The notes beneath the pieces were generated by a model, which made no database searches, was not told the DNA's origin, and worked only from the letters and a program-made list of their open reading frames with translations. Made by a program: the position numbers and the translations under genes. Shown one piece after another: positions 22,434 to 34,092 of a stretch of DNA of 64,000 bases. The first letter of the stretch is position 1. The number at the start of each line of letters is the position of its first letter. This DNA comes from Paratinospora sagittata (lineage: Eukaryota; Streptophyta; Magnoliopsida; Ranunculales; Menispermaceae): NCBI GenBank assembly GCA_035771175.1, contig CM069603.1, forward strand, positions 16,778,286 to 16,842,285, in the 5' to 3' direction.

Positions 22434-23842
22434 TGTTTATGCAACTACTGTTACAACTTGATACAGTTTACAAGATATAAAATGAAGTACAACTGTATCC
22501 TATGAACTCTTTCTCAAATTTCTCGTTCAGCAAGTATGATATATGATTGAGAATAGTGCTCAAAATACTTCAAATAGATTTTCAAATGAGTATAGAAATT
22601 AAGCTCAGTACAAAAAACTTTTGAATAAGCAACGTTTCAAAGAACACTTTGAAAAACTAGAAATAATTTTGATCTTTTAAATTGGATTAAAAATTTGACT
22701 AACATGCAAACATATTTGGCTCAATGAATTTTTTATTCAGTTCAGTGGTTCAAAAATTCTTATGATATTTATAGATTAACAGAGATGAAGTTGTTGTTCA
22801 TTTGAATTTGAATTTCAAACATGAACGTTTACACACAACAACCAGAATGCTTCACAAAAATGACAACTGCAATTTCTATGAACATTTTGATTCTCTTCAA
22901 ATTCACAAATAAGGAAAATCTCAAAGACGTGGTTCATGAATCAGAAGATATCTCTGACAAATCTAAAAAGAAGATTTTTGTGCGAAAAGTAGTTTGAAAA
23001 AGTGTGCGTGTCAGAACCGTGACAATGTTGAATTAGTATCCTGACATATAATATCAACTATATCGTTTTGCTTCTTTGAGGGCGCTCATGGACCATAAGC
23101 GTCCTACTGAACTGTGAAGTAAGGGCACGACTCATTCGTAAGCGTTCCGACTTACTTAGCGATTAAAACGACTAAACTTTATGAGGGCGCTAAAACACAA
23201 TTAGCGTCCTGCTTATTTTAAAACATTTAAAGTTACGAGGACGTTGCTAACAAGTAAAAGACCTAATGTTTTAAAACATTTTAAAACTTTGAAAAACAAT
23301 AATTGAATTGATACTAGATCAACGTCCTGACACATTCACAGGTTGACTTAAATGAGGCTGCTACTTATAAAGTGAGCGTCATGATGAATAAGTATGTTTC
23401 AACCTTGAATACAGTCAGCGTCCTAATGTTTCATCAGCGTCCTGACTTATCAAGACCAGGAGGGCACTGCTGAGACATTAGCGTCCTGATCGAGCACTTA
23501 AAAATTGAATTTTTGAAATAAATTTTAACTTTCAAAACTCGGTTAAATCAACTAAAAATTCAACCAAATCAAACACTTAAAAATCATTTGAAAACCTTTA
23601 AAACACATCGATCAAAACATGTAATTGATTAAATCTTGCTGAAAATAGTTTGATCAATATTGTTTACATCTAAGTGTTGAAAACTTGGAACTTCGATCAT
23701 GACATACAATAGGCTTGTGATCTCTGTTCCTTGATCTTGATTCTTGATAAATCTGAAACACTTAACAAGATCATTAGATACACAAACCTGAGTTATTTGG
23801 AATCATCAAAACATTCTTATCATGGGGTTCCTTGAGATAACA
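22434..23842 (-). mobile_element. Family A left LTR, second fragment
   Basis: Matches 29643-31092 of the right LTR, including the TATA box (about 22766-22773), the AGGGCGCT / AGCGTCCT array (23070-23490) and the end GGTTCCTTGAGATAACA. Confidence 0.85.
23184..23210. repeat. Clear example of the LTR inverted repeat
   Basis: AGGGCGCTAA (23184-23193), 7-base loop, TTAGCGTCCT (23201-23210). This is a 10-bp stem with a single G/T mismatch. The right LTR has the same stem at 30430-30457. Confidence 0.8.
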
Positions 23843-23856
23843 ATCTCCCCCTTTTT
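23843..23856 (-). promoter_or_regulatory. Polypurine tract of family A
   Basis: The minus strand reads AAAAAGGGGGAGAT directly before the LTR start TGTTATCTCAAGG. The second copy has the equivalent AAAAAGGGAGAGAT at 52718-52731. Confidence 0.75.
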
Positions 23857-24171
23857 AATGAATTCAAACACTCAAAGACCATTGGGCTAAGTGAAATATA
23901 TAGTTTCTTACAGTTCTCATTAGCCTGGAACAGATGATTGCATTCATTTAATATTCAATGCAAACATATAACAAAAGAGTAAACACATCAACTTGTATTC
24001 ATCTAAGTTTGGAATATCAGATCAAATCAAGATTTCAACATATAGATTACAAGATAAATACAATCGACAATTTACAAGATGAACTCAGATAGACTCCTCT
24101 TGTCTTGTAGCTTCCTTTTTGAGCTAACTTAGCCTCAGTAGTTTCCTTTTCTTTCTCCCATTTTGAAAACA

Positions 24172-27100
24172 TCAAAAAGTAGGTAGGCTTAGCTCGAACT
24201 GGGACCCTTCCCCTTTCTTTTTTCTCTCTTCCTTCTCGTCCTTCTTAGATCCACTTGAACTGGTTTCCTTCTTCTTAGAATCGTCCTTGGGTTTCCTTGG
24301 TGCTCGTGGCTTCTTGGAACCAATTGAACTTTCTCTCAAGCCTTTGACAAACTTATCAACTACAACGGTCTTCTTAGATTCCTTGATGAATTTGTCGTAG
24401 GCTAGCTTGGAAACACCAAATCTGAATGGATCAAGAGGTGGACCAGGCTTGAAACCTTTTTCTTTCCTTTCCACAAGGCCCTGAGCAAAATCAGGAGATA
24501 GCGTGTGACCTTCAAATTCTAGCCTAATTGGGTGCTTGCGTTTGGGATCAGTGAACGTTTCCGATGAGGCACTTGAGCAAAATCAGGAGATAGCGTGTGA
24601 CCTTCAAATTCTAGCCTAATTGGGTGCTTGCGTTTGGGATCAGTGAACGTTTCCGATGAGGCACTTGAGCAAAATCAGGAGATAGCGTGTGACCTTCAAA
24701 TTCTAGCCTGATTGGGTGCTTGAGTTTGGGATCAACGAATGTTTCCGATGAGGCATTTGGGGGTGGAGATACTCTTCTTCTTGTTCTGTTTAAGGCCTCT
24801 TCATCCGATTCATCTTCTTCTTCACACTCTAATATTCCAAGAAGTCTATCAGACTCCTTAGGTCATTGTGGTCGTGTGAATGCTGGAGCTCTTGGTGCAG
24901 GTGGGACATGTACACCCTTCTTCTCCAATAGATGAAAGAGCATTACAAATCTTTTCATGCTTGAGGTAATATACCAAACAGTTGAATGTAGTCTACTGTT
25001 CATTGCCTTGAAGAGGTCTTCAAAAAATCCTACAACACCCTCCATGCGATCTGCAACAGTAATTACAGTGTATGACAGACCCATCATGGTGGTGGCAAGG
25101 AAAAACATCTTATCTTCTATGGTGTGCATCTTCTCATAAGCACGAGTAACCAAGGCAAGATTCTTGGCTAGTCTGCTATCCTCTATTTGTGCTGGCCCTA
25201 CTGTATTTAAATTCTCTTCCAGTCTTGAAATGGCCTACAACACTGGATCAAGAGGTGTCTTGTTGGTAACTTGATCCAAGATAGCATCCAAAACTGTTTG
25301 CAAGGTCTCAGAATTGGAAATATCTTTAGAAGATTCAAACACTTTACCTTTTAAGCTTTGAATTTCTTCGAGAACCTTCTTTAAAGCTTCTACAATTACT
25401 TCACTCGTAGCATGACTAGTTGTAGCTGGCACTGAGTGACTCTGTGAGGCTTGAGGTCTGGCTTGTGGTGATTGAGGACTTGACGATCTTGTCTGAACAG
25501 AAGCAACAAAGGCTTTAATAAATGCCCTGATCTGTTGCATATTTTCTAGAATATCCTTCACAAGATCATCATTTGGTGAGGAAGTAGAACTTGATGAAGG
25601 CAAGAACTGCATGATACCTAATTGTTTGTCCATTTGTTGTGTCACTTTCCCTAGCATCTTTATTGCCTGGATCAAGTAAGTGTTGTACTCCTTCGTCTCA
25701 TTGATATCTTTTATCTCTTGAGACTTTAGAGATTCTTTGACTTCTGCCAATGTCTCATTTTTCTTTTGTATTTGATTCTGTTCCAATCTATTCATCAGCT
25801 AAGACATGACATAGATCTGATCTTCTCTTACTTTCCTCAAGAAATCTTCATCTTTGAAGAAATCATCTGTTGGCCTGCTAGTCGAAGGATATGAAGGTGT
25901 TTCATGATCAGGTTGATCAGATGAACTCACCTCATGAATATCTTCCATTTCTTCTCCTATTCGAAAATCAACAGTAGCCTCATGATACTTTTCAATGTGA
26001 TCCTCTTCATCAACATCCATTTTTAATTCAACTCCTATATAGGGTATGACTGCAAGTTCATAACCCTCTTCCTTTTTAAATCCCTTCTCAATTGAATGAG
26101 ATTCTTCTTCTTCAGGAATCCTCTCACCATCAGACTCTGCTTTTCTTGAGTTATGGGGTTCCATTGACAAAGGATTGTCAAATGGAGAAGGTGGATTGGA
26201 GATGATTCGCTCTAAGTCCTCACTGACTCTTTCTTGAACGTCTTCTTCGGTGATGTCATCCATAATTGCATTAGCAGTTTCTTTTTCATTCAATTGTTCT
26301 TCAACTGCAGCCTGAGCAATTATGTTCACCTCTTCCCTCACATCTTCTTCAACACGAACTGTTTGTTTTACATGCTCAACTCTCGTAGATTGAGTTGCAA
26401 CATGTTTAGTATCAGTTGTAAGATCGGCTTGCCTCTCCAAAGCCTGATCTTCTTGAGTGGTTGAAGCTGGAACAACCTCTCTTTCCATTACTGGAACTTC
26501 TTCACCTCTTGCTTCATATTTTCTACTAGATTCCCCTTTTTGTGGAACTTCTGTTATTGGGAGCCATTTCTCCAATGTAGAAACATAACTGTATCTTATT
26601 AATTTAACAGTGGTTTGACCAATGCAATTATATATGTTGTTTTCCTTGCTATCTTCTCCACTGAAGATTACTCCACACTTCTCGAATAATGTGGTGAGGT
26701 ACATTCCAAAAGGAAGACCTCCTCCTCTTCTGACCACAATATCCATAACGTGCATGAGAATGTGCGCGAGATTCACTTTCTTCTTCTCCAACATGCACCA
26801 AACTAAAACTAAAACTAAATCTAAATCGTTCACATTACCCCCGCGGCTTGGGCTGAATGATATGGGTAATGATGTTATAGATTATTCTGGGTATGAGTTC
26901 AAAAGATTGGTTAGTGAGTTTCTTGTCGACACTCACATGATTCTTTTTCTTGGAAATTAGGTTCGAGGCAGAAAAGCTGTTGTAGCCTGGATACTGGACT
27001 TTGCCTTTAGTAAAAGAAAAAATGTGGACACTTTCATCACTAGGCAGAGAAAAGGTATCAGAAAAGAATCAGGGAAAAACCTCAACAGATTTTCCTTTTA

Positions 27101-27461
27101 CCTTGGACTGTTTTACAAGTCTTGATCTGGGTTTTGTCATCCAAATTCAAATAAAATTGACTAATAAGACTGGGAAACCATTTGGAATTGAAGGTAAGCA
27201 GATTGGTCCAACCTTGGAACTCAAACAAACAAAAAATGTTTAGGTAGGAGTTCATGAAAAACTCAAAGTCAACAAAACATTCATCAATCACAGCTCGATC
27301 GACAAGCTTTTCTGTTTTGTCTCCCTTCTTGTGTTTCTGGGTTGAAGGAGGTGGGTGTGATGGTTGAGCTGAGGTTTCACACTCCTATCTAGAGGTGGTG
27401 AAGCTGAAGCTGTTATCTTTCTAGCAGAGAAAGGGCGAAGCCTCTTGGACTTGGGTGCCAT
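24172..27461 (-). pseudogene. Family A second ORF: Transposase_32-like protein with acidic and coiled-coil regions
   Basis: It begins at ATG 27461 (MAPKSKRLRPFSARK) and can be followed through several frame breaks. WTNLLTFNSKWFPSLISQFY (about 27200) and NDLDLVLVLVWCMLEKKKVN...LPFGMYLTTLFEKCGVIF (about 26830-26660) match the plant Transposase_32 pattern. A long acidic Glu/Val-rich region follows (26550-25800), then a helical region with IKMLGKVTQQMDKQLG and a Ser/Pro/Gln linker (25795-25235), another helical block (25153-24863), and a basic tail SKKPRAPRKPKDDSKKKE ending at 24172. It sits downstream of gag on the same strand, in the place of pol. The role is unknown. Family call from motif memory. 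A second copy lies at 53075-55714. Confidence 0.6.
24483..24758. repeat. 92-bp tandem triplication inside the second ORF
   Basis: GAGCAAAATCAGGAGATAG starts recur at 24483, 24575 and 24667. The first two units are almost identical and the third has a few changes. The 92-bp period is not a multiple of three, so each extra copy shifts the frame. The homologous ORF near 53330-53420 has a single unit. Confidence 0.9.
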
Positions 27462-28400
27462 TGAAAATCAAAAGAACAGAGGTAAAAAACTGAAATGACT
27501 TGGTGAAAACTAATAAAATAGGAATCAAAAGACTTGAATTCGAACAAAGATCAAGATTTTACCAAAGGTTTGAAGAGCTGACACGAAAAGAAATTGGTTG
27601 AAGATAGAGGTTAGCAGTGGTACTGGAACGGTTCCTAATAAGTTCTTGTAGGAGCGTCCTAGGGCATCAAATAGTGAAAGTGACAGTTTAGTCACCTAAG
27701 GTTCGAATTTATACTTGGCCAAAATGATAAGCATGCTCTTGACATACTTACGTGTCACAACCGAGTGTCTAATGGCGGTTTAATAAATCTATTATTGTGA
27801 CCGATCAACGTCCTCCTTATGACGAGCATTTTTGAACAACTAATGTCATTGGGCACATTAGCGTCCTCATCCGCTGTCAGCGTCCTCACAGACATTTATA
27901 CACTGATATTAATTAGTCTTAAATATCATATGGTTGAACAGTCAATACCAATAATTATATTTCATCAACCAATCATCAACAATTTAATCATGTGAACAAA
28001 ATATTTGAACATTTTAAGCATTGCATGATTAAAGATAACCATTCAGCTTTAATAATCATTGATAAATGTATTCAAATGACAATAGCAGTGATAGAGTGAC
28101 TTTTACACCTTTGCACAGATTTTGACTTTTACCTCAAGGTACTGCAAAGTCAGTTACTTGTGCACATTGTCTTTTGTTAAAGCAGCTGAGATATTTCATT
28201 ATCTTCATTTTTCATGCTGACTTCCTTCTTGGTATTTCCTCAAGAGATCCTTCATTATGTGTTCTTGCTGTGCTTGTTGAGGATTGTTGACTAATTATAC
28301 TTGGTTCATCAGCAATTTCACTTTTGTTCCTGCTTGGCACATTTGCAAGAATGTCCTCTCTCTCGGATGATGTTTCTAACCCACTTAAAATATAATCAAT
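27462..28400. other. Family A internal spacer between gag and the second ORF
   Basis: No long frame. On the plus strand it contains several AGCGTCCT half-units at about 27650-27900, like those in the LTRs, and a short TCTTGCAAATGTGCC-type region near 28340 of unknown nature. No RT, integrase or protease motif was found on the minus strand here. Confidence 0.5.
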
Positions 28401-29279
28401 TTATGGAAAACTGATTTCAAATGGATTTGAAAACTCTTTTAGAAATTCTACTTTGTATTTCCAATTTTCAGGAAAACTATTTAGAAAATATTGCACTAGA
28501 GTAGAATGAGAGATGGATTTTTCAAAATGTTCAAGTTCATTTACCAGACGTTTAAATAGTTGAATATTATCATGAACTGATTCACTTTCTAAAATCATGA
28601 AGTGGATGAGTGACTCTTCTAACGTTCTAACTTGGTTCTTAGTTTCATCCCTTCCTTCCATGGTTTTTAAGAGATCACAGAACTTTTTCAAACTCATTTC
28701 CCATGGATTAACTGTTTCAACTAATGTGATTAGCTTATCATTCCATTTCTTTGGAAGCTTATCATTGAAGCACACTAAGGCTATTTTTGTAGGTATTTCT
28801 TGATTAAGTTCTTTCATTCCATCAAGAATGGATTGATGTTTACAACATGTCATATCAAGAAATTTATTCTCAAATATTTCGAAGGCATCAAATAATCTTT
28901 CAAGCTCTTTTAGCTTTTCATCTTGATTGTTTATCTTTTCACCCTGAAGTTATTTGAGAGTTTCCCAAATCTCCTTAGCACTTTTAAGATAAACTACCCT
29001 CTCTACTTCTTCCTTCGGTAGGCAACAGTACAAGGCATAGAAAGTTTGAGAGTTATATTTATCACCGAGTCTCTCATTGTCTGTCCATAGCTCAATAGGC
29101 TTGTTGGGCATGGTGTAACCATTTACACTCATTTCCCATAGACTGATATCCTTAAATCGAAGAAAGGATTTCATCATTTTCATCCAATCTTCAAAACAAT
29201 CTCTATTAAACAAGGGTGGTTTGTCTAAGGGTTGACCTATTCCCATGACTATGTTTCTGGACATTGCCATTGATGTCAA
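28401..29279 (-). pseudogene. gag: Family A gag (copia-type, DUF4219 + UBN2-like)
   Basis: It starts with MTSMAMSRNIVMGIGQPLDK about 45 bases past the PBS. PPLFNRDCFEDWMKMMKSFL is the DUF4219-like start of copia gags. KEEVERVVYLKSAKEIWETL leads into a UBN2-like region (CKHQSILDGMKEL..., SLIHFMILESESVHDNIQLFKRLVNELEHFEKSI, FLNSFPENWKYKVEFL). One stop near 28947-28949 splits it. No CCHC knuckle is seen before the frame ends at 28401. Role: capsid protein for particle assembly. Copia-type gag with no copia pol behind it suggests dependence on another element. Confidence 0.7.
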
Positions 29280-29313
29280 AGAAATTGTGAGATATTTTTG
29301 AAGAACAATATCG

Positions 29314-29325
29314 CTCTGATACTAA
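29314..29325 (-). promoter_or_regulatory. Primer-binding site of family A
   Basis: The minus strand reads TTAGTATCAGAGC next to the LTR end at 29327. It resembles the tRNA-Met site TGGTATCAGAGC with changes at the first bases. Confidence 0.6.
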
Positions 29326-29326
29326 T

Positions 29327-31092
29327 TGTTGGCCCAGGTATGTCCAAGAGGGGGGTGAATTGGACACTTAAACAATTTATAATAATGCAATGGCAAACAG
29401 TAAATGCGAAAATATAAATAAGTTTTGCACAGTCGATTTATAGTGGTTCAACTACTTGACTCCACTACCTAGCCTCCTCTGTTAGGATTTTAAACCTTTT
29501 CATTAAAGGGTTCTCTTACGAGTAAGAATCAAACTGTTACACCTTTTCTCAACTTCTGGGTGTGAAACAAACCTAATCACTCAACTTGCAGGCTTGAGAA
29601 CAACCTATACGTACACACAAGAACAATGTTTGATACTCAGTAGTTTATACAACTACTGTTACAACTTGATACAATTTACAAGATATAAAATGAAGTACAA
29701 CTGTATCCTATGAACTATTTCTGAAATTTCTCGTTCAGCAAGTATGATATATGATTAAGAATAATGCTGAAAATTTGAGTTGAAAAATAGTTTAAAATAC
29801 TTCAAACAGATTTTCAAATGAGTATAGAAATTAAGCTCAGTACGAAGATCTTTTGAATAAGCAACGTTTCAAAGAACACTTTCAAAAACTAAAAATAATT
29901 TTGATCTTTTAAATTGGACTGAAAATTTGACTAACATGCAAACGTTTTTGGCTTAATGAATTTTCTATTCAGGTTGGTTGTTCGAAAATTCTTAAGTGCT
30001 GGTATTTATAGATTGGCAGAGATGAAGTTGTTCATTTGAATTTGAATTCCAAACATGAACATTTACACACAACAACTAGAATGTTTCACAAAAATGGCAA
30101 CTGCAATTTCTATGAACATTCTAATTCTCTTCAGATTCACAAATAAGGAAAGTCTCAAAGACGTGGTTCATGAATCAGAAGATATCTCTGAAAAATCTAA
30201 AAAGAAGATTTTTGTGTGAAAGTAGTTTTGAAAAGTAGTCTGAAAAAGCGTGCGTGTTAGAACCGTGAAAGTGTTGAATTAGCGTTCTAACGCATAATAT
30301 CAACTCTGTCGTTTTGTTTCTTTGAGGGCGTTCATGGACCATAAGCGTCCTGCTGAACTGTGAAGTAAAGGCGTTACTCATTCGTAAGCGTCCTAACTTA
30401 TTTAGTGATTAAAACGACTAAACTTTATGAGGGCGCTAAAAACACAGTTAGCGTCCTGCTTATTTTAAAACATTTAAAGTTACGAGGGCTTTATTAACAA
30501 GTAAGTGTCATGATGTCTTAAAACATTTTAAAACTTCGAAAAACAATAAGCAAATTGATATCAGATCAACGTCCTGACATATTCACAGGTTGACTTAAAT
30601 GAGGCCGCTACTTATAAAGTGAGCGTTCTGATGAATAAGTACGTTTCAACCTTGAATACAATCAGCGTCCTAATGTTTCATCAATGTTCTGATTTATCAA
30701 GTCCAGGAGGGCGCTACTGAGACAATAGTGTCCTGACTGAGCACTTAAAAACTAAAATTTTGAAATAAATTTTAACTTTCAAAACTCGGTTAAATCAGCT
30801 AAAAATTCAACCAAATCAAACACTTAAAAAATCATTTGAAAACCTTTAAAAGACATCGATAAAAACATGTAATTGATTTAATCTTACTAAGAGTAGTTTG
30901 ATCAATATTCTTTACATTCTAAGTGCTATAAGTCTTGGAACTTCGATCATGACATACAATAGGCCTGTGAGCTTTGTTCCTTGATCTTGATTCTTGATAA
31001 ATCTGAAACACTTAACAAGATCATTAAATATACAAACTTGAGTTATTTGGAATCATCAAAACATTCTTATCATGAGGTTCCTTGAGATAACA
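29327..31092 (-). mobile_element. Family A right (5') LTR, complete
   Basis: 1766 bp, TGTTGGCCCAGG...GATAACA. It has a minus-strand TATA box at about 30003-30010 and the AGGGCGCT / AGCGTCCT array at about 30320-30740, which is in U3 for the minus-strand transcript. Confidence 0.85.
30320..30740. repeat. Inverted-repeat array in the right family A LTR
   Basis: Six or more AGGGCGYT or derived units, each followed within 10-25 bases by AGCGTCCT or a derivative. Examples are 30430-30457 and the pair ending near 30737. Arrays of the same kind are at 21340-21860, 23070-23490 and 51940-52360. Confidence 0.7.
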
Positions 31093-31597
31093 ACAAGAAG
31101 AGAAATGTTAAGGTTAGAACTTTTGTAATCCCAAACTTCACTTTATTCTATGACTTATTTTCCTATATTACAACCTTATTTGTCTTTTTCTTCCATACGC
31201 CATATTTTGTACATAGTTAGACTTAACTAACACACACAAGTGCCAAAATATTACAACCTTGATATACAAGCTAAGGTTAGTATGATCGGCTTATTACTAG
31301 TTTATCTACAAATTTACATTATTTGATGACTAGATCCTCCTTCCTTCCTTTCATTTTTCCTTATTCTTTTCTTTCGTACTCCTTTCCCTTGACATTAATT
31401 TTCTGGAGATAAGATTGAAAGGGTGAGCTTATGCCTAGTGGGTTCCCTAGCAGGTTTCCACACTTTAGGCAAAACATTAAAGTTGATATTCAATAATTGA
31501 GATATAAATAACATAACAACAACAGTTGCACACATATGCACATAAAAACTTTGCTAGCAATTGAATGAAACATTTTAAGAAATCTGAAATAATAATC

Positions 31598-31732
31598 TGC
31601 ATTTAGCAATCTAGCATGGGCCAGCTTCCAACCCAAGTAAGCTGCATTTAGCATTCCAGCAAAGACCAATTTTCAACCCAAATAAGTTGCATTTAGCAAT
31701 CCAGTAACGGCCAACTTCCAACCCAAATAACA
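31598..31732. repeat. 45-bp tandem repeat x3
   Basis: Units start at 31598, 31643 and 31688 with TGCATTTAGCA, and each ends in TCAACCCAA or TCCAACCCAA followed by TAA. Confidence 0.85.
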
Positions 31733-32043
31733 TTTCATTAGTGAAAATAAAGACGTGTGAAAGTTACTGAAAATACTAGAATCCACAAACCATAGGATCC
31801 TCCCCACCTTGAAGTGAATGCTTTAGCAATGTCTCATTAAGTTTTTTTTTTCCGAAAGATAAAAAATACAAAAAAGAGAGATTTTGAAAAAAATTGAAAA
31901 TCTCCACTCTATTTATAGGATGAAAATTATGGGCTATTCCCAAAATTCCCTTGGAGATCTTATTTATTTATCATCTCGTCATGTGTTCGGGTAAGGTCTC
32001 AGGAACGTTCTCGAGAATATTCTTGAAAAAATTCTCTTAAAGT

Positions 32044-32160
32044 AATACCAACTATATCCTTTCTCAAGATATATCTTAAGACGATTCTATTTAAATAATA
32101 CCAACTATATCCTTTCTTGAGATATATCTTAATACGATTTTTTTTAAATAATACCAACTA
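32044..32160. repeat. 53-bp tandem repeat, about 2.2 units
   Basis: AATACCAACTAT recurs at 32044, 32097 and 32150. The shared body is CCTTTCT[CT][AG]AGATATATCTTAA. Confidence 0.85.
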
Positions 32161-33010
32161 TATTATTTTTCACTTTTATCCTCAGACTTTTCTCATAATA
32201 CCAATTGTGTCTCTTTTTGTCCTTTTTCTGGCTTTTAGGTGAAAATGTCACATTAGCACCATTTGTTATATAGTTTGTTAGCATCAAAATACTTAGGAAA
32301 AAATTAAGTGAAAAATCGCTTAAGTCAACAAAAATTCCCTTTTTCGAGAAAGTGAATACCACCTCTCTGGATGGGAATCACATTCTCATGATAGGTGAGA
32401 ATCCTACTTTTCGGGGAATCACTTTTCCATCTAAAAAAAATGCAAATAGTAAAATAAACACGAAAATCTTTAAGATTCTCATTCTCATCCCCAAAATTAC
32501 CCCATACCAAATGCCCCCACATAGATTAACTTAATTTGTCAATTCCAAAAATAACCTTTAAAACTTTATAGCTATTTTTAACTTTTGAAATATAGTTTTA
32601 GTGATTTAAGGGCCAACATGATAGCCATTTAATTGAAAAACTTTTCACTACTATTTTATACCCACTTTTCACCTACTTGCTTTTTACATTTAAATGCATA
32701 TATTATTATTATTTTAAATTTTGCCCTTTTCAAATCCATTCTTTTACCTTTCTTTTGAAAAGGACAATCCTAACTAAAAAGGTGATGGCGTGTTCCCAGA
32801 GAGAAATTAAGAGGAAATCAGTATTTCAATAATCAATAATTAATAATGGTGTTTTTTTCAATTACATCCTAAAATATTTATAGACTAATATGACATCTAA
32901 ACTGACACTAATTTAGGACTCTTACTTGAACTCTATTCAAAATCCTAAACAAAATATAAATCTTAAACTAAATAACAATCTAAATAAAATTAAAATAAAA
33001 TAAAGAAATT

Positions 33011-33585
33011 CTAATTAGACTCTGTCACTACACATGTATAACCTGCATCAACTCTCTCCAACTTGAAGAACTCGGCTCTAACAAGGTAGAGTCACGACAC
33101 CACTCAAATAAGTCAGGGTCTAGAAGATGAAACTCATCCTTAGTAATCCATGTAGCATCAGACATAGGACGACCTCTCCAAGAAACCAGATAATGCTAAA
33201 AATCTCCATCTGCAGTAGAAATGATCTCATCCTCAAGCACCGTGTCAATCTGATTAGGAACAGAAGGCCGCAAAGGTGGTAGTCACGAAATTGGAGCAAC
33301 AGGAACAACAAAAGTACCTATAAGCATACTAACTGGCACAAGAGGCTCAAAAGTATCTCGATAAGGTTATAAATTCTCCACATTGAAAATTGGACTAAAA
33401 TTGATCATATTAGTAGGTAAATGAAGCAAATAGGCATTAGGGCCAATTTTCTTAACAATACAGCATGGGCTAGAAGAACGGGCATGTAACTTCTTGAAAG
33501 AATTTTTGGGAAAATGCTTAGGACGGATACGAACTATCACATAGTCATTTTCACAAAATTCTACACTCCTATGGTAGAATTTTAT
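33011..33585 (-). pseudogene. pol: Chromovirus pol C-terminal relic with chromodomain
   Basis: The minus strand reads CENDYVIVRIRPKHFPKNS, then KKIGPNAYLLHLP, INFSPIFNVENL, and then DEIISTADGDF, a stop, HYLVSWRGRPMSDATWI and LLDPDLFEW. This is the integrase tail and chromodomain of a gypsy chromovirus of a different lineage from the one at 10867. Two stops are visible and no LTR is attached, so it is an isolated old fragment. Confidence 0.75.
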
Positions 33586-34092
33586 AACTGTAATTAGAAA
33601 TTATTGCAAGTTCAATAATCGGTATGTCGAACTGACGGTACGTCGTCGTGATTGGATCCATTTGTTGTATTGGCAAGTTTGTACCTAGGTGGTACCTAGG
33701 CCGATACCTTAGACTCCCGAGCTGACGTCACGCTTGGTGGTTGATGTAGCTATTGTGTCTATTCATGTGGCATCCAACTTAGAATGCCGAGAATTAGGTC
33801 CAACAATTTTTTTTGTTTTTTCATTATTTTTTTATTTTTTTAAACCCAAAATCATTAAAAATTAAGGTAAAAAAATACAAAATTATGATTTTATCAATTA
33901 TAATTCTTGGCACCCAATTAATGAGTTGGTAGAAGATTGGCAAGCTTGCCTGCAATTGTATTACCGCCAATCACCCAATTGGCAATTTTTTGAATTCTTT
34001 TCCTTGTATGTAGTAATTCAATGGATTCTTGTCCTTGTATTTAGCATTTAATTAATCTTTTTTTTCCCTTTAGAAATTGTATATGTACAGGT
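33586..34092. other. Spacer, no recognisable gene
   Basis: Mixed sequence with a short palindromic stretch (GTACCTAGGTGGTACCTAGG, near 33686) and a T-rich part. It ends at the 8-bp duplication TCTACAAC of the hAT insertion. Confidence 0.5.

Larger units (their letters stand above)
6930..31092 (-). mobile_element. Family A LTR retrotransposon (gag + extra ORF, no pol), with nested insertions
   Basis: The right LTR is 29327-31092. The left LTR is split into 6930-7040 and about 22434-23842. Both begin TGTTGGCCCAGG and end ATAACA. The flanking bases are ACAAC (6925-6929) and ACAAG (31093-31097), a target duplication with one mismatch, which supports treating the span as one insertion. A PBS-like site precedes the right LTR and a polypurine tract (minus strand) precedes the left LTR end. 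The internal part 23843-29326 carries a copia-like gag and a long Transposase_32-like ORF. I see no protease, integrase or reverse transcriptase, so it is non-autonomous. Confidence 0.7.
31093..33010. other. AT-rich spacer with minisatellites and an LTR-end relic
   Basis: No gene is recognisable. 31598-31732 is a 45-bp tandem triplet (TGCATTTAGCAAT...AACCCAAATAAG). 32044-32160 holds 53-bp units (AATACCAACTATAT...). 32255-32329 matches the LTR end at 51680-51748 (TTTGTTAGCATCAAAA...CTTAGG). 32340-32520 has MITE-like GGGAATCAC and ATACCAAATGCCCCC motifs, but no target duplication could be confirmed. Confidence 0.55.

Noticed and set aside
32235..32540. MITE suggested by GGGAATCAC and CCAAATGCCCCC motifs
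   Set aside because: Inverted ends and a flanking duplication could not be delimited; kept only as a note in the spacer entry.
33120..33311. 63-aa minus-strand frame near the chromovirus relic
   Set aside because: It is out of frame with the chromodomain homology, which is the real signal there.
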